64,000 nucleotides of DNA, taken from Holothuria scabra. Taxonomy: Eukaryota > Echinodermata > Holothuroidea > Aspidochirotida > Holothuriidae. The notes under the pieces are model-generated. The model searched no databases. It worked only from the letters and a program-made list of their open reading frames with translations, and was not told where the DNA came from. The DNA lies in contig CM074189.1 in assembly GCA_037179385.1 (NCBI GenBank), positions 21,587,020 through 21,651,019 of the forward strand. Direction: 5' to 3'. The position numbers and the translations under genes were made by a program. How positions within the stretch are numbered: the first letter of the stretch is position 1; each line of letters opens with the position of its first letter. This document shows positions 36,000 to 48,673 of the stretch, piece after piece.

Positions 36000-38512
36000 A
36001 AAAATTTTCTGCATATTTTGAAGTCAATTAATTTTGTCTCTGGAAAATCCCTTTCAGATCATCCCATGCTGTAGGTTATCTTGTTGAGACTAAAGAGGAG
36101 ATCCCACTGAAGGTTAACATCCTCTACTGACAACTTGAGAAAATAATTAAATGAAATATCAATGTTTACAATCAGTAAAGTGTATCACACACACTTCCTC
36201 TTTGACCATTCAAAAACAGCTGAACAGACTCCCACAGACCCACAGTGACCACAGCAAATTGATGGCATGCATGGTTCAAAGAAATAGTAGTTCTCAGTTA
36301 CAACAACATGTACTAAAATATAAACAGCAGCAGCTGCAGTATCCACAAAACGTTTTTTTTTTTTGTGGTGATGTGTATCCAATGCAATAATGAACAAGCC
36401 TACCTTTCATTAAAAATCTATGATGCATTTCAAGATAATTTTGCTAGCAAGTAATACTTCTCTGTCAGAGTTAACAAGGACACTTCCAAATTTAAAAGAA
36501 ATAATTCAAAATAGCCCTTACACTCTCTATTTGGTAACCCAACCAAAAGTTCAAAGTGAGAGGGTTTCCCTTAGCATCTGCAGGAAAAGGTTACCCCTCT
36601 CAGTGGTCATAAAATATACAAACTACTTCCTTTACAAAACAAAGGCATGCTTCCTTCTTCCGAGAGAGTGTCAGCCAAGTTCGACACCAAGGATAAGCTG
36701 AGCTTCCTTACCAGACTACTCAATGGTATGGTCAATGGTATGCAGTAGCCAATGCTAAGAGAAGAAAAGGGACTAAAACAGGACAGGACTAAAACATTTT
36801 CAGATGTTTATTAATGATTTCCAGATACTGCAGGTCCCGTTTGAAGTACAATTAATACATTGCACCATACTTTTAATACTGCAAGTTTCTTGGTACCTAC
36901 CCGAGTCCCACCCATTCCAGCATGCTGGTACACTGACAGTTACTGTGGCCTCACGTACCTCAAGCACTGGCAACATCAGAAGGCAGGTAAGGGTCTACTC
37001 GGGTCTGTGTTTAAATTTTCATTGGTCAAGGTAACAGGTATTTTCATTGGTCAAGGTAACAGGTGTTTTATGTACTGATGACTTGAACGCACTCTAACAT
37101 CCTACTGTAATTGGTATCTGGAATATTACCTCATTAACATAGCAGCACAACCCAATCAATCTAGACAGTGTATGTGTAAAGCACAAACTAAAAAAAGGGT
37201 ATACCTGCAGTTAATTGCCTTTTCTTGTAAACAAGGGTAGCACTAAGTGTCTGAGGTACATCAGACCAAGCCTGTTTTCTCTAAAGCTATACATCCGATT
37301 TTTATTTATCTCACCATCATCTAAAATAAAATTGTTTAGTGACTTTCTTATTACTGCAACAATTTGGCTTGCATCTACTGTATCACTGAATGTTCGAAAT
37401 CACTGCACCAGGGGTAGAAATAACATGGGCCTGTGAGCAGAATGCAATTAGAAATTGCTCAGGCCCATAGCTTCTACAGGTTAGTGACCCGATAGGTTCC
37501 TAAATAATTCGAGTCTAATTGTCCAGTACATGAACATAAACAACAAAGTCTGTGTACTATTTACAGTATATTGAGCACTGCATCTCAGCTTCAAGAAACT
37601 TTTTACAAAACTTCACAGTAAAGGTTCTCTCGCTGTCATGAAATATGTTGAATGTATGTTTAATGTGCAGTTTTTTGAGTACTTGTCTCAGGTGTCCATG
37701 GAAAAAATGGTTTGGGCCTAGTTTATCAGATTATGTTCTTTTATTTTTGAGTTTCCTTGATTTCTCATTTGACTTCTATGAGCTGAGCCCAGTTGGCCCC
37801 AAAGCTTGAAGGCTTATTTTAACTGTGTTTCTGACTTCTGAATTAACAAGGTTCCTTCACCTTAAGAAAATTAAAATTTCATGACTTTCCATGATTATTG
37901 ATGACCTGCACATGACTACTTATATCCAAGATTTGATAAAACTTTAATGGTACAATGAACCTGACACATAAATGAGTTAAGTTATGTTAAAAGATTAAAA
38001 GACTAAACTGGGCCAAATGTCATGACTTTTCCATGCCTTTTGTCCTTTTTACATCATTCCATGACTTTTCCAGGCCATGAGAATCCAGTAAGTCTGCTTT
38101 TCCTGCAGTAACTCCCAAACGAAAAAGCTGCACCAAAAATCCCAACCCAAAACCCAAGAATCTCTAGGACTAACTGAAAGGAAATTCATAGGCTGTGCAA
38201 ACTGGTATGCATAACTCAACAACAGTTACAAAAGTTTATTACTACTCCAACATCAGTGGGCAACCTGCCCATGCAAAAAATGTTATAATTTATTGATGAT
38301 CTGAGTGAAATGGAAATTATAAACACAGTTTGAAGATGCAAAAATCTGCAGTCATAACTGCAAACAGAACACAGACATTTTGTATAAAATGAAGTAATAA
38401 GAATTTTTTGCCTTAATTTTTGTCATTTTTTCCCTTTTTTAATTTTCTCTTAGTCTGATGTCTCCTTTCTGAGATACTTAGAGAATAGTGAAGAATGGTG
38501 ATCTGTACTTAC
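36000..38512. other. Part of intron 2 next to exon 2
   Basis: No gene seen. It holds a 24-bp direct duplication (ATTTTCATTGGTCAAGGTAA followed by CAGG, twice, about 37016-37064) and a 65-bp imperfect palindrome (37413-37477). Confidence 0.5.
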
Positions 38513-38592
38513 GGACATTACAAAGGCCACTGCTGGGTGATCTGGACCAACCAGGACAACACGTACCCTGTGATCTGCACACATGGGCACCC
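38513..38592 (-). CDS. Exon 2: CCPGW part of FUN/EGF_N domain
   Basis: This 80-nt exon has acceptor tttatttccag and donor GTAAGT, phases 2 and 1. It translates as GAHVCRSQGTCCPGW followed by SRSPSSGLCNV. The HVC...CCPGW...C pattern is the start of the fibrillin unique N-terminal (FUN) domain, also found in VWCE, LTBP and nephronectin/EGFL6-type proteins. In the family it is located just after the signal peptide or propeptide and pairs with the next EGF-like module. It is isolated between 17.8 kb and 22.2 kb introns, but the codon split across the junction regenerates the Pro of VPIC, which strongly supports the splice. Confidence 0.85.
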
Positions 38593-38754
38593 CTGGAAAT
38601 AAAAAGAGAAGTAAATAATTAGGCAGTTTTAGCCCTTCTCAAGTCTCTCAACAATCTCAGCCCAACCTGGAGCTCTACTTGGAAAATCCACTGGTGGAAA
38701 ATGTAAATTGCTTTATGATTCCTAGATTCAAAACACCATTACATATGCCACAAA

Positions 38755-39135
38755 ATGCATGTAAGCATGTGATCATGCTGTGATGTTGCTTCTTGAGAAA
38801 GCAACATAGATACCCCAGTAGATCAAAGACGGAGTGGGGTGTAATCTCCTGTTTGCTATGTGATTTGTGCCCTCAAATGATCTATGCTTTCATTGTGTTC
38901 ACACCGCATGAATAGCATTTACACATGCTCGACTGGCATGTTAGCTAATCCCAAATGTTATGTGATATTTTGTGTATTTTAATATCTCTTACTGTCAATC
39001 AATTAATCAGATGTGAAAAAACTATGTCAAGTGTGCACATAAATGTGCTTCATTTTCTCCCTGAAGTGATTAGAAGTAATCAGGCAGAGGAGGAAGGTGT
39101 AACAAAAAGTAAGAAGGAATGTTTCATCATGTTTG
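38755..39135 (-). repeat. Dispersed repeat family 3, copy 3
   Basis: Reverse orientation relative to the other two; begins near TGATCATGCTGTGATGTTGC and ends with AAGGAATGTTTCATCATG. It lies just upstream of exon 2 in intron 1. Confidence 0.75.
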
Positions 39136-41884
39136 TCTTATTTTACAAGTGGGAGTGAACAATTCTCTAATGTTGTAGGAGTACTAGTGTATGTTTAGGT
39201 CATGAAGTTCAATAGATTTTCTCTCCTTCTCAGATCTGAATGAATTCAGCCTTCTCACACATTCTCCATTCGTGCATAGCAATGTAACAATATTTGTTCA
39301 TTTCCCCTGCCTGTCCCTGTGAGTGGACAATCTATTATATCATACTAGAGTCATTTAATCTCCTTAATTACTCTTCAATTATTTGAATTCAAGTAATAAA
39401 CTATTTAATGTGACATCATAACTCTTCTTCTTTTTCAAAAGCGTACCAAAAGAAAAGGTAATCTATCAAGCAGGCACAGCCCACGCCAGGAAACAATGGC
39501 AGGAAAATGCCACTTTTCGGCTAAAAAGCGGTTAAGTTTTCTGTCCGCTTGACCTTATAAAATACCAAAAACAGGTGACATTGAAAGTAAAGTAAAAGTA
39601 CATATTGGCAAGCCTATCAAGACAAATCCATGGAACAAGTGATGGTTAGTTTTGTGAAGATGCTTTGTCTTCTTGTAGAATGTATACTACAAAACTGTTT
39701 GATGACAGTCATATCCCATCAAAACTACTGTACCTCCTGGGACCTGGGGGTGGTAAATATGCCCAAGCTATTCCCCACCTGTCATTAACAAGTGGTGAAA
39801 AGGACTTGCACAGTGTTTGAACAGTATTCGTAACCCACCAATACCTGAATAAATACCGTATTCAAAACTTTGTTTAACCTTTGCCTTTGTACCTAGTTGA
39901 CACTTAAATTAACATATTTGTGTTGGCATGTCATTTAATCTCATCTAAATGACTACTTACCCATAGACACTATGACCCTCATTTAGGTTTTAAATTGCAA
40001 GCATGTGGCAGCCACCAGTAGTAGTTGGTTGATGAAATGAAAGGATGATTTAGGGTTTTCTCTGCCAATAAGTGAGGGCCAAAATTGTAAAGCCTGCATA
40101 TTTAAATCATGCTGTCATAATACCCCCTGGCAGCTATGTTGGAGCAGGAAACTGCCACTTTAATGTTAGATTGGCGGCTCCCTGGTTGGAATAACTGAAA
40201 CTATGTAGAAGGCCACATTAGGATTGCAGCAAGCCCAAATTGAATGCTGGGTAATTATTGGATCTGGTGAAAGCACCTCACCCTACGTCCTATGGCATTT
40301 CTCCCCATTTTTCAGCTTCTAATTTTTCCCTTTTACCACATTTTACTTCAAGAAATAAATGTCATTTTCCGGGCTAGGTTTAGGTCTCATTAGGTCATTA
40401 GGTAGATCTGTGGTGGGTGCGGAGAGGTTTCTGGAGTGCTGGTTATAAAAATAGAGTGCTAGTGCCATTGCCCAGCACCACCTACTGCAGACCATGGGCC
40501 ACACTACCATACCCCGGGCCTCCCTAATATAATTGAAAAACCTCTGTACTCATCCCACAACATGAAAGTCATTTGTTTACACACATTCCTAGGGAGGAAT
40601 TTCACATGGCATCATATCTGGGTAGCCACGCCCACTGCCAGGCAAAAACCAACAATCAATGCATATGTTGTCAGCTACTTCTCAGTAACTTCACTCCTTG
40701 ACAAAAGTACATGGAACAAACCCTGCTTACCCTATCAATGTTGAAGTTTTGGCATGCATTGAGCTGCAACATTGAATAGGGGGAGTGGGGGAGGGTGGTG
40801 AAGTAGGCAGTTGGAAAAACGACCTCTCGTTTGCTTGATAGGCTTGTTTTGTCCCATCATTTTTGTTGAGGATTGTAGCTATGCGTACTACACTACAATT
40901 TTGCCTGTCTGGGGTGGGGTTTGTGAATCAGTGAAAACATTCTATTTCAAGTATGATCATGCAACATTATAAACACGCCATACCCTACATACTGCTAAAA
41001 GTTTAAGATGGAAGAGCATATGGTAAAGATTAATGATTTACGATGAGTCAGACTCATATCACTTCTACTGCACATTAAAGTGACCTAATGTTCACTAGTA
41101 CATGACCTTATTTCTACATAACTGAGTCACTGCAAGTAAAAAAAACTATAGATACTGACAGAAGACATGAAAAGTGTCACGTATTGAGAATCTTGTGAAC
41201 TTTCATTTTTAACATGTTGACCAGAGCTGCCTTCAACTAACCAGCTCACAGGAATACTGGTCCCGAAATGTAAAGAAGTAAAAGGTATAGGAACCTTTAC
41301 TCTAATATAAAAATAAATTTAAAGCACAGGTAAGCCTACAGGGATTCCTACAGAAACACAAAAATGTGGGAGATTTGTAACTGCTTGTAACTGCCAAGTC
41401 TAAATTAATGCTGTCTAACACTGCAGTTACAAGTGAATTCATGGGGACAAAAGCTTGCTTGAAGGACCCTATAAGATGCAATCTGAATGGGTTTAAAGGC
41501 CATTTATTTATGTAAGTTCAATCATTGCTTCAAAAGTGTCCTCTTTACTTAATTAAGAAACCACAAAATTGACAATTTTCTGATTTTTATAGAAATGAAA
41601 AGGGGCAGGGGATTTTACCCACCTTCTACTGGAAGGGGGGACAAATCCACGCTTTCCTCCTCTGGCAGAAACCCTGGCCTATCAATCATAAAAGCATTAA
41701 TAACTAAATTACAGAAGAAGCGCTAATTGTCCACATACAGCTGAAACTTGATTCATTTCTAAGAATTTGAAGACATCAATTGCATTATGAGAAATTTGTA
41801 ATGGCACAAATGACATTTTAATAGTTAAAGGGTATTTTCGGTAATAAGTGAGAGACGACCTAAAAAATGATAGTATACTGGCAT
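39136..41884. other. Part of intron 1, nothing recognised
   Basis: AT-rich sequence with no coding signal or identified repeat family. Confidence 0.45.
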
Positions 41885-42213
41885 TCCGGACTTAATACAT
41901 GGACAGAGCATGTAACATGTACGTCCTATCTGTGAAGCTGTAAATCATCTGATGTGACGACGACTCTGTTATATTTTAAACAAAATTTAATCTTGAATGA
42001 GAAACAATATCATATTCCTGCAATCTGTGAAGTGATTTTGTCCTTCCTTTGCCATATTTCAACTTTCTTGCAAAATATGGCAGTATACTTGAGCAAGTCC
42101 AAACTTTCACCCAAAACGCCTAGCAGACAGCCATCTTGGTGCACTTTTTCTCACATGTACGGTAGCCACAATCTACCGTGCAGTATGCTCTGTCCATGTA
42201 TAGGAAGTCCGTG
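41885..42213. mobile_element. hAT-like MITE, 329 bp
   Basis: Inverted ends share CGGACTT and ATACATGGACAGAGCAT. The 8-bp duplication ACTGGCAT is exact at 41877-41884 and 42214-42221. No coding capacity. Confidence 0.85.
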
Positions 42214-42608
42214 ACTGGCATGCACTTGACTGATTTACTACCTTCATTTGAAAACAATCAGTTTTGCAGCCAAAAATCATGTCACTGGTCACAATTAATG
42301 ATTACAGAGTGGCATCATTCCCATCTTCCAAGATATACAAAAATTACTTTCTCAAACTTCCCAATGCTCATTTTAATGCATTAGTTACATGATAAGCAAT
42401 GTTCTAACTTTTTTTCACCTCAACCTACACACATGAAGCCACTCAGTGTAAAAATTAAATGTTACATATTTTAGACCACCACAAGGAGATCGCACCCCAT
42501 TCTCTTGGAAATTAATGCCAGACATTTGGATCAATGTAAAAATACAATTAATTTATCACATATTTTATTTGTAGCCTTTTTTGCAAACCTTTCATTTTAG
42601 AATTTTCA

Positions 42609-42783
42609 AGGTGTGCTACAAATCACACTCCTGAGGAAATTAAGGAGTGTGGTAGGTGTTGTGTTTTATTAAACCTTGATAGATTTATATGAGTTTTAGG
42701 TGTGCAAAATATCGCACTCCTAACAGTGATTTTAGGAGAGTGGTAGTGTGCGATCTCACAGGCACGCCTCAAAATTCAAGGCC
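42609..42783 (+). repeat. Hairpin-bearing dispersed repeat, units 2 and 3 in tandem
   Basis: First hairpin: CACACTCCT-loop-AGGAGTGTG (about 42624-42651). Second: ATCGCACTCCTAA-loop-TTAGGAG, closed by an outer TGCGAT (about 42711-42754), followed by GCACGCCTCAAAATTCAAGG. The second is the close relative of 20429-20522. Confidence 0.65.
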
Positions 42784-43234
42784 TGCCTTTGAAGTACTAT
42801 CCCTGGAATAGACCTAGTCCTTTAAAATGGAATCATACTTTTGCCCCATTCCCACACACCCTATCCAAAAAAAAAAAAAATCCTCAGATTCTCAGTCATA
42901 CCCCTTCCCAGCTGTTGGCTGCCTATTGTTATTGGAAGTGAAAATACAGGTAACCTATTGCCAAAGAGAATCATTTTGAGTATTGTAACAGGAGCTGAAG
43001 GGAAATGACATACTCTAAATTTCCACAATTATCCAATTAAAACATCCTTTGAAGTTTCCTGAATGGGGTAGATGAACAGAACGTGATTGTTCATATCCTT
43101 AACAAAGGTTTTGTAAACTGTTTATCTAAGTATTGTGCAATTAGGAACTCTATATATTACTTAATGTAAAACATAAATTATACACATTAAGGATGCTCAC
43201 CTCTCGGCTATAAAGTTTTTCTGCTTTGGTCTCA

Positions 43235-43460
43235 CATCTTAAAAGGTGAAACAGTCACCCCAATCGAAATGTTGTACACTATCTACAGTAATTATGAATG
43301 GTTCTGGAGAATCATGTGACTTTTTTCACTCAGTTGTGAAATTTTGGGGGATTAACTTCTTGGTTAACATTTGAATATATTGTGCTGCAATATATAATAA
43401 AATATCATGAAAGTTGGAGGAGAAATGAGAGGAAATTTGTAAAATGTAATAGTTGTTTCA
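43235..43460. mobile_element. MITE family 2 copy
   Basis: AAGGTGAAACAGTCACCCCA, AGAATCATGTGACTTTTTTC and AGGAGAAATGAGAGGAAATT follow the family order. Confidence 0.55.
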
Positions 43461-43623
43461 CAACAAGTTCATGCAGCTTTCCTTGCAACAATTACGCCAA
43501 TACAACATTTGTGGATATAGATCATGCAAACCCTTATAACAGCTTTGCACACTGTGGTGGTGACTCATTCCAACCATTTTCTTAACCTAATGAGTAGTGG
43601 AAGATATACTCAGTTCTTTGCAC

Positions 43624-43921
43624 TTAAAGGCCCAGTTCTCTCACCCCAAATAGTACCAATTCTCCAAACCCTCTTACTGAAGCCCCTCCCACAATTGTCT
43701 GAAATTCATCCTCATCCAGACACAATCTCAGTTTATTGCTTCAGGGTGAGTATAGAAAAACTCAATTTCAAAACACTCTCAGTACCGTTCATGCTGTGTA
43801 ATTTAAGCTTTGGCACTCTGCATTGTTTGAATTAGCTGTCAATCAAATGGCTAAGCCAATTGAGAATTTTGGTACCCGGGTACCAAAATTGTAGTTTGGG
43901 GTGAGAGGTTTGGCCCTTTAA
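43624..43921. mobile_element. MITE family 1 copy, complete, TTAA flanks
   Basis: 298 bp. TTAAAGGCCCAGTTCTCTC at the left faces GAGAGGTTTGGCCCTTTAA at the right. It is the reverse orientation of the 13138 copy. A central palindrome GGTACCCGGGTACC sits near the right end. Confidence 0.8.
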
Positions 43922-44081
43922 ATAGAAACACAAAATGCAAAAGGGTTCAGTGCACTTTCTGTAGAATCAATATTATTTCAAGACTTTTCCAGAACTGAAC
44001 AAAGAATTGTCCCCATGTTCTTCCTAATGTTACACATACCTCTATCTTGATGCCTTACACAAAAGTTAAGGTTAAGTGAAT

Positions 44082-44658
44082 CAGACTCGGGGCGATTACA
44101 TCTTAATGTAATCGATTACGATTGCGATTACTTCATATTTTCCGATTGCGATTATTATTACGATTACAGCTAAAATTGAAAGTAATTGATTACGATTGCG
44201 ATTACATTGCAATGTAATCATGATTACAATCGTGAGTACATTTTCTTTCCACATAAACAATGTAGTGGGCAAAACAATCCAGTGCCGACAACTGGAAAGA
44301 AGGCCATAGACATTGCCCTAGATAAGCCTGGACAGAACCAAGTCCTTCCAAAATAGAGATATTTGAACCCATGCACTTGTCACTCATTTTAAGCTGGAAC
44401 ATCCAAGAAAGAGGGACAATTAAATTTTGTCATTCCAACAGAAGAACCAAGCACTGGAAAAATTGTTTAGTAGCTTTACTTCTTTGTTCAATTCAATTTT
44501 AATATAATCACAAATGAAGTCACGATTGCGATTACTTTGCCATTGTAATCGATTACGATTGCAATTACTTTGCGATTTTCACAAATGTAATCCACTGCGA
44601 TTACAACTACTTCAAACTGTGTAATTGATTGCAATTGATTACGATTACCCCAAGCCTG
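44082..44658. mobile_element. hAT-like element built of GATTACGATTGC words, 577 bp
   Basis: Ends CAGACTCGGGGCGATTAC and GATTACCCCAAGCCTG are imperfect inverted repeats. The flanks AAGTGAAT and ACGTGAAT match at 7 of 8. Both arms are made of diverged GATTACGATTGC repeats, and a unique middle separates them. Confidence 0.75.
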
Positions 44659-45099
44659 ACGTGAATTATTGATTTTGGTATGAAAAGTTTGAAAAAAGTT
44701 TGATATTACAAGTGAAAATGGAGCAATTTTAGTTTGCCAAAATTTTCCATATATCTCAATACTTTCATGTATTATCAATGGTAATCTCACATAATTGTTC
44801 CATGCCACGGAACTACATGATTTTATGACAAAATGTAAAACCTCCCTAAAATGGTCACTGATGCTGAAAAGGATAAATAGATACAGCTAACAACCAGCTA
44901 GTGTGACTATACCTTGATACATGAAAATAAGAAGAGGGAAATTTCACTTGTTAGAAGCCTAGTGAAAGTTGTAAAGTTTACTTCAAAAGAGTGGAACTTC
45001 ACTTCAAGAGGACTGAAATTCACCCCAAAAGAGTAAGTTTCACTATTGATGGAGTGCCCGCAGGGACAACTCTTAAAAAAAGAAAAAAATTGTGGTGTA

Positions 45100-45200
45100 C
45101 TGGCAAGCCTACTTCACACAAGTCATCTAGATTAATGCAGCAAGGGGGAGGGGGGGTCACACAAGTCATCTAGATTAATGCAGCAAGGGGGGAGGGGGGT
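45100..45200. repeat. Tandem duplication, about 43 bp x 2
   Basis: CACACAAGTCATCTAGATTA, then ATGCAGCAAGGGGG, occurs twice in direct succession. Confidence 0.85.
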
Positions 45201-46775
45201 AGAAAGATGGTTGAAAGGAGGCATGAAGGAGGTGGTTGGAAGATCTATTTCCTAAAGAGCTTATTAATACATCGCTGCTTAAGAAAAAAAAAATCTGCCT
45301 CCAACCCCCCACCCCTTACCACCACCACCACCACTTTGTCACTGAGAAAAACTTCTACTAGCGCATCAATTACACTTCTTTCTACCTTTTACAGCAAAAC
45401 AATTTAGACCATAAGACCACTTTAGGTTCAATATTTCTCACTGGACCTGTGTGAGGGCATGCCCCCCCCCCCTTTTTTTGCTCTCTGTTTCTTTCTTTTT
45501 GGGGACTTTTAGCCTCCTCAGACAAATTGAAAACAATGATGCTAAACATTCAAGATTTTCCAAAAAGATTCCTAAAGCTTATTTGAGGGTTATGACTATA
45601 ACTGAATTGCTTGTATCATATAAAGGAATGTCTAGACAGAGCTATGTTTAGAATACAGCAGATTGTTTTTGCAAAATTCATGTTCTATTACAAGTTCATC
45701 AGTGTCACGTAACATAATACTGTAGGTGGTCGGTGAAAGCATCTGCAGTTCCACTTAACCATACCTACAATAAACTTGACACTTGTTTTTGTACTTAGAA
45801 TTTCACAATTTCCATGGAAATTGATTTTAACAGCTGTATCTCCCTTAGAATCATTATTTGTACAGTAATTTATAAAACAGATGGTTGATTATCCTGCTAT
45901 TTCTTGTGTTTTGATAAGTTTTAGTGAGAAAGCACCTTTCACTTCAAAAAAAAGAAGAAGCTTTTAATGTATTTTCATGTAGCATCATACCTTCATAGCA
46001 TCATATTCAGGAAATCTTAGTTCAAATCTCATGTATGGAGCAGACAGGGGTCATTCAATTTCAAGTCAATAGACATAAGACCTATAGGGTTTGGGATCTA
46101 TGCTTTTTATAAATTATCCTCAAGTAATATATTGAACAGTGATTTTATTTTATAACAGTGCACTTCTTGAGTGAACCTGTTATAATGTATATAACTCAAT
46201 ATTTGTCACAAAAGCAAACATTATCCCACTCTATAGGCCTAAGGGTTAGTTAAATGATAACTGAGTTAATATAAGCGTATTTTTTCTTTCCTTACAGGGT
46301 ACCCAATGTATGTAAACATTGTCAGGAAAAATATCACATTCAGGTAAAATCATTACAGACTTTACACTGTGATGTCATTTACAATTTGTCCTTGTATTTC
46401 ACATATTTTCCCTTCACATCCAAGCCAAATTTTACTTGTCATAAATCCATCATGTGCTAGTTTAACGTTGGAGCATGATGTTCATAAGCCAGTAAATTGT
46501 GAAAGTCTTAAACATTCAAATACTTGCAGTAGCATAATGCCGACATTTAAGAAACATACCACTTATGATCCCCCCCCCCAAAAAAAAAAAAAAAAATGAC
46601 AAAGAAATGTTGTAGATTTTGATGTCCTAGAAGTAAAAGCAGAAACTTGATAGGGAATTGATTTTTTAGTGCAGAGACAGCTTTGTTGCTCAGTGTGAAC
46701 AAAAACAAATTTATAATGTCCACAGTTGCATGAACGTCAACCTTAAAATACCTGTACATCCACTTTTGTTTTTCT

Positions 46776-47087
46776 TTAAAGAGCAAATCCTTTCACCCCA
46801 AACTTCAGTATTTCTAGTGGTCCACAGAAATTTTCAATTTGCACAGAGCTTTGATTGACAGATAGTTCACAAAATGCAGAGTAATGAAGCTCATATTACA
46901 TAACATATTATACTGAGACTGTTTCCATTCATACACAGATTGGTCTTCTCACCCTAAAGCACCTAAAGCAATATACTGAGATTGTGTCTTGATGGGGATG
47001 AAACAGACAGTTGTGGAAGGGGCTTATTTGGTTTAAGTAAGTGAGTTAGAAGGGTTACTGTTTGGAGTGAGAAGATTATGCCTAAAA
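46776..47087. mobile_element. MITE family 1 copy
   Basis: Starts TTAAAGAGCAAATCCTTTC and has the internal TTTGATTGACAGATAGTTC and GTGGAAGGGGCTTATTTGG. The right end is decayed near GAAGATTATGCC. Confidence 0.65.
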
Positions 47088-47943
47088 GCTTTCTATCACT
47101 TTTAAATGCTGCACAAGATGAGCAATCTAATGCAGAATTTGACAATGACCTATCTTTTTAAAAAAAATTATTTTCTCCTATAATCAAATTAACAAACTTA
47201 GCTCTAGATATAAATTTTCAGAGATGGTTATTCTTGAAGAAGCTGTGCTAATTACCAGGCTCCTATCAATGTAAGGCTACTAATTTTTTTCCAAGGGCTG
47301 TCAAATATTCAGCCTATAAGAATTAGCTGGTTCCTCAGCCCCAACCATTTAAATCTACTTACAAACAGTATTTCATTTCATATTTCATTTTATTAATACA
47401 AATACTATTTATACAAAAGGGTATCATAAAGCATGGAACAGGCTGGATACAAGAGAACACTTATGACACAGTACTTGCTTGGATACACAGAAGTCACGTC
47501 AAGTTGTGACAAATTTAAGCAAACATATCCTTAAAATCACCGAATGCCGGTCTCATGTCACTGCTGCCTGTGGGCTATAATCAGTAGCCTACTTTATGCA
47601 AAAGGGTTGATTTCATCCTCCCATTGGAGAAAATTGTCCATAAAATACCACTTCACCAGACAAAAGAAACCATGACTGAGGATTCACTGCACTAGTTTAT
47701 TTCACCCTGAGGCTGTTTTTATTCTGAAAGCAAGCACCCATCTGCAACCTTGACAGTGACTCTTTACAACTGAGCTAAAATGTCAAACCAATTCAAATTT
47801 CAACCACACAAACCTTCTGAAATTGTTTTCTGTAAGTGTAAACCTGCAAAATTACAAATAAATAATCATAAAGAGTGCATTCCTGGATTCAATATCTCAC
47901 TGCACTCATCATCGTGAACATGCAGCACCCCTGCTGTACATTA

Positions 47944-48306
47944 TCATATTTTCTTCTTACAGGATACAAAGTAGTCTAATGTACTGGTAAAATCACTTGT
48001 CAAAGTTTCAAAAGAAAAAGGCTCACCTTCATCAGGCCTAGTAATGGCATAGCCAAAGTAAAATACCAATGGGGCACTACCTACTGTATTCACTAATACA
48101 CCACCATCACTTCCCAAATTGGGTACGAAGTATGATTTTGAAATCTCATGGAGGCAGTTCCCATCTCCCTCTCCCCTTTCCCCAGGATATAGCCCCAGTT
48201 TTAGATTATAGATTGGTAACGGAGATGTTAATCCAGGGGGAACTTGAACATGTATATCAATGCCCCCACTAAAACAAGTGACAACTAACAGGCCTAGGGC
48301 CAACAA
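47944..48306 (-). CDS. Unrecognised open frame, 120 codons, probably not coding
   Basis: Begins with a hydrophobic MLALGLLVVTCF that looks like a secretory signal. The rest has no family motif. It lies in intron 1 of the VWCE-like gene, same strand, without visible splice or expression evidence. It is among the longest frames in the window that do not cross obvious low-complexity sequence, but random occurrence is likely. Confidence 0.12.
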   Translation of the reverse strand: MLALGLLVVTCFSGGIDIHVQVPPGLTSPLPIYNLKLGLYPGERGEGDGNCLHEISKSYFVPNLGSDGGVLVNTVGSAPLVFYFGYAITRPDEGEPFSFETLTSDFTSTLDYFVSCKKKI

Positions 48307-48489
48307 GCATTTACTGATGAGCTAAAGTTAAGATGATTTGCCAATGTCATTACCATAAATGTCATAATTTGCTAAGAGGCTCCTCTCTTGGCCAAATCTC
48401 ACCTGGCAATTGATGAGTTACTTAAATACCAAGTTATTTTCTGAAGTTTCTAGAGGCATATTTACTTGGGTGGGGGAGGGGGAAAGTTA

Positions 48490-48665
48490 AATATCTTATT
48501 AAGTTTTTGTTGTTTCTTTTCTTTTCTCTGCTATTGCTTCAGAGTTGAGCACTTTGTTCAACTTCCTTCACATCATAACTAAAGGATTTATTCCAATTGA
48601 CGTAAATTGTATGTTTGTAAATATGTATGATGTGGAAAACAAATAAATGAAAGCAAATGAAATGA
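48490..48665 (+). mobile_element. Possible LINE 3' tail
   Basis: T-rich region, then AAATATGTATGATGTGGAAA and AATAAATGAAAGCAAATGAA ending in (GAAAT)n. This is the look of a non-LTR element 3' end, with no coding part left. The hAT-like element at 48674 is inserted directly after it. Confidence 0.35.
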
Positions 48666-48673
48666 AATATAAT

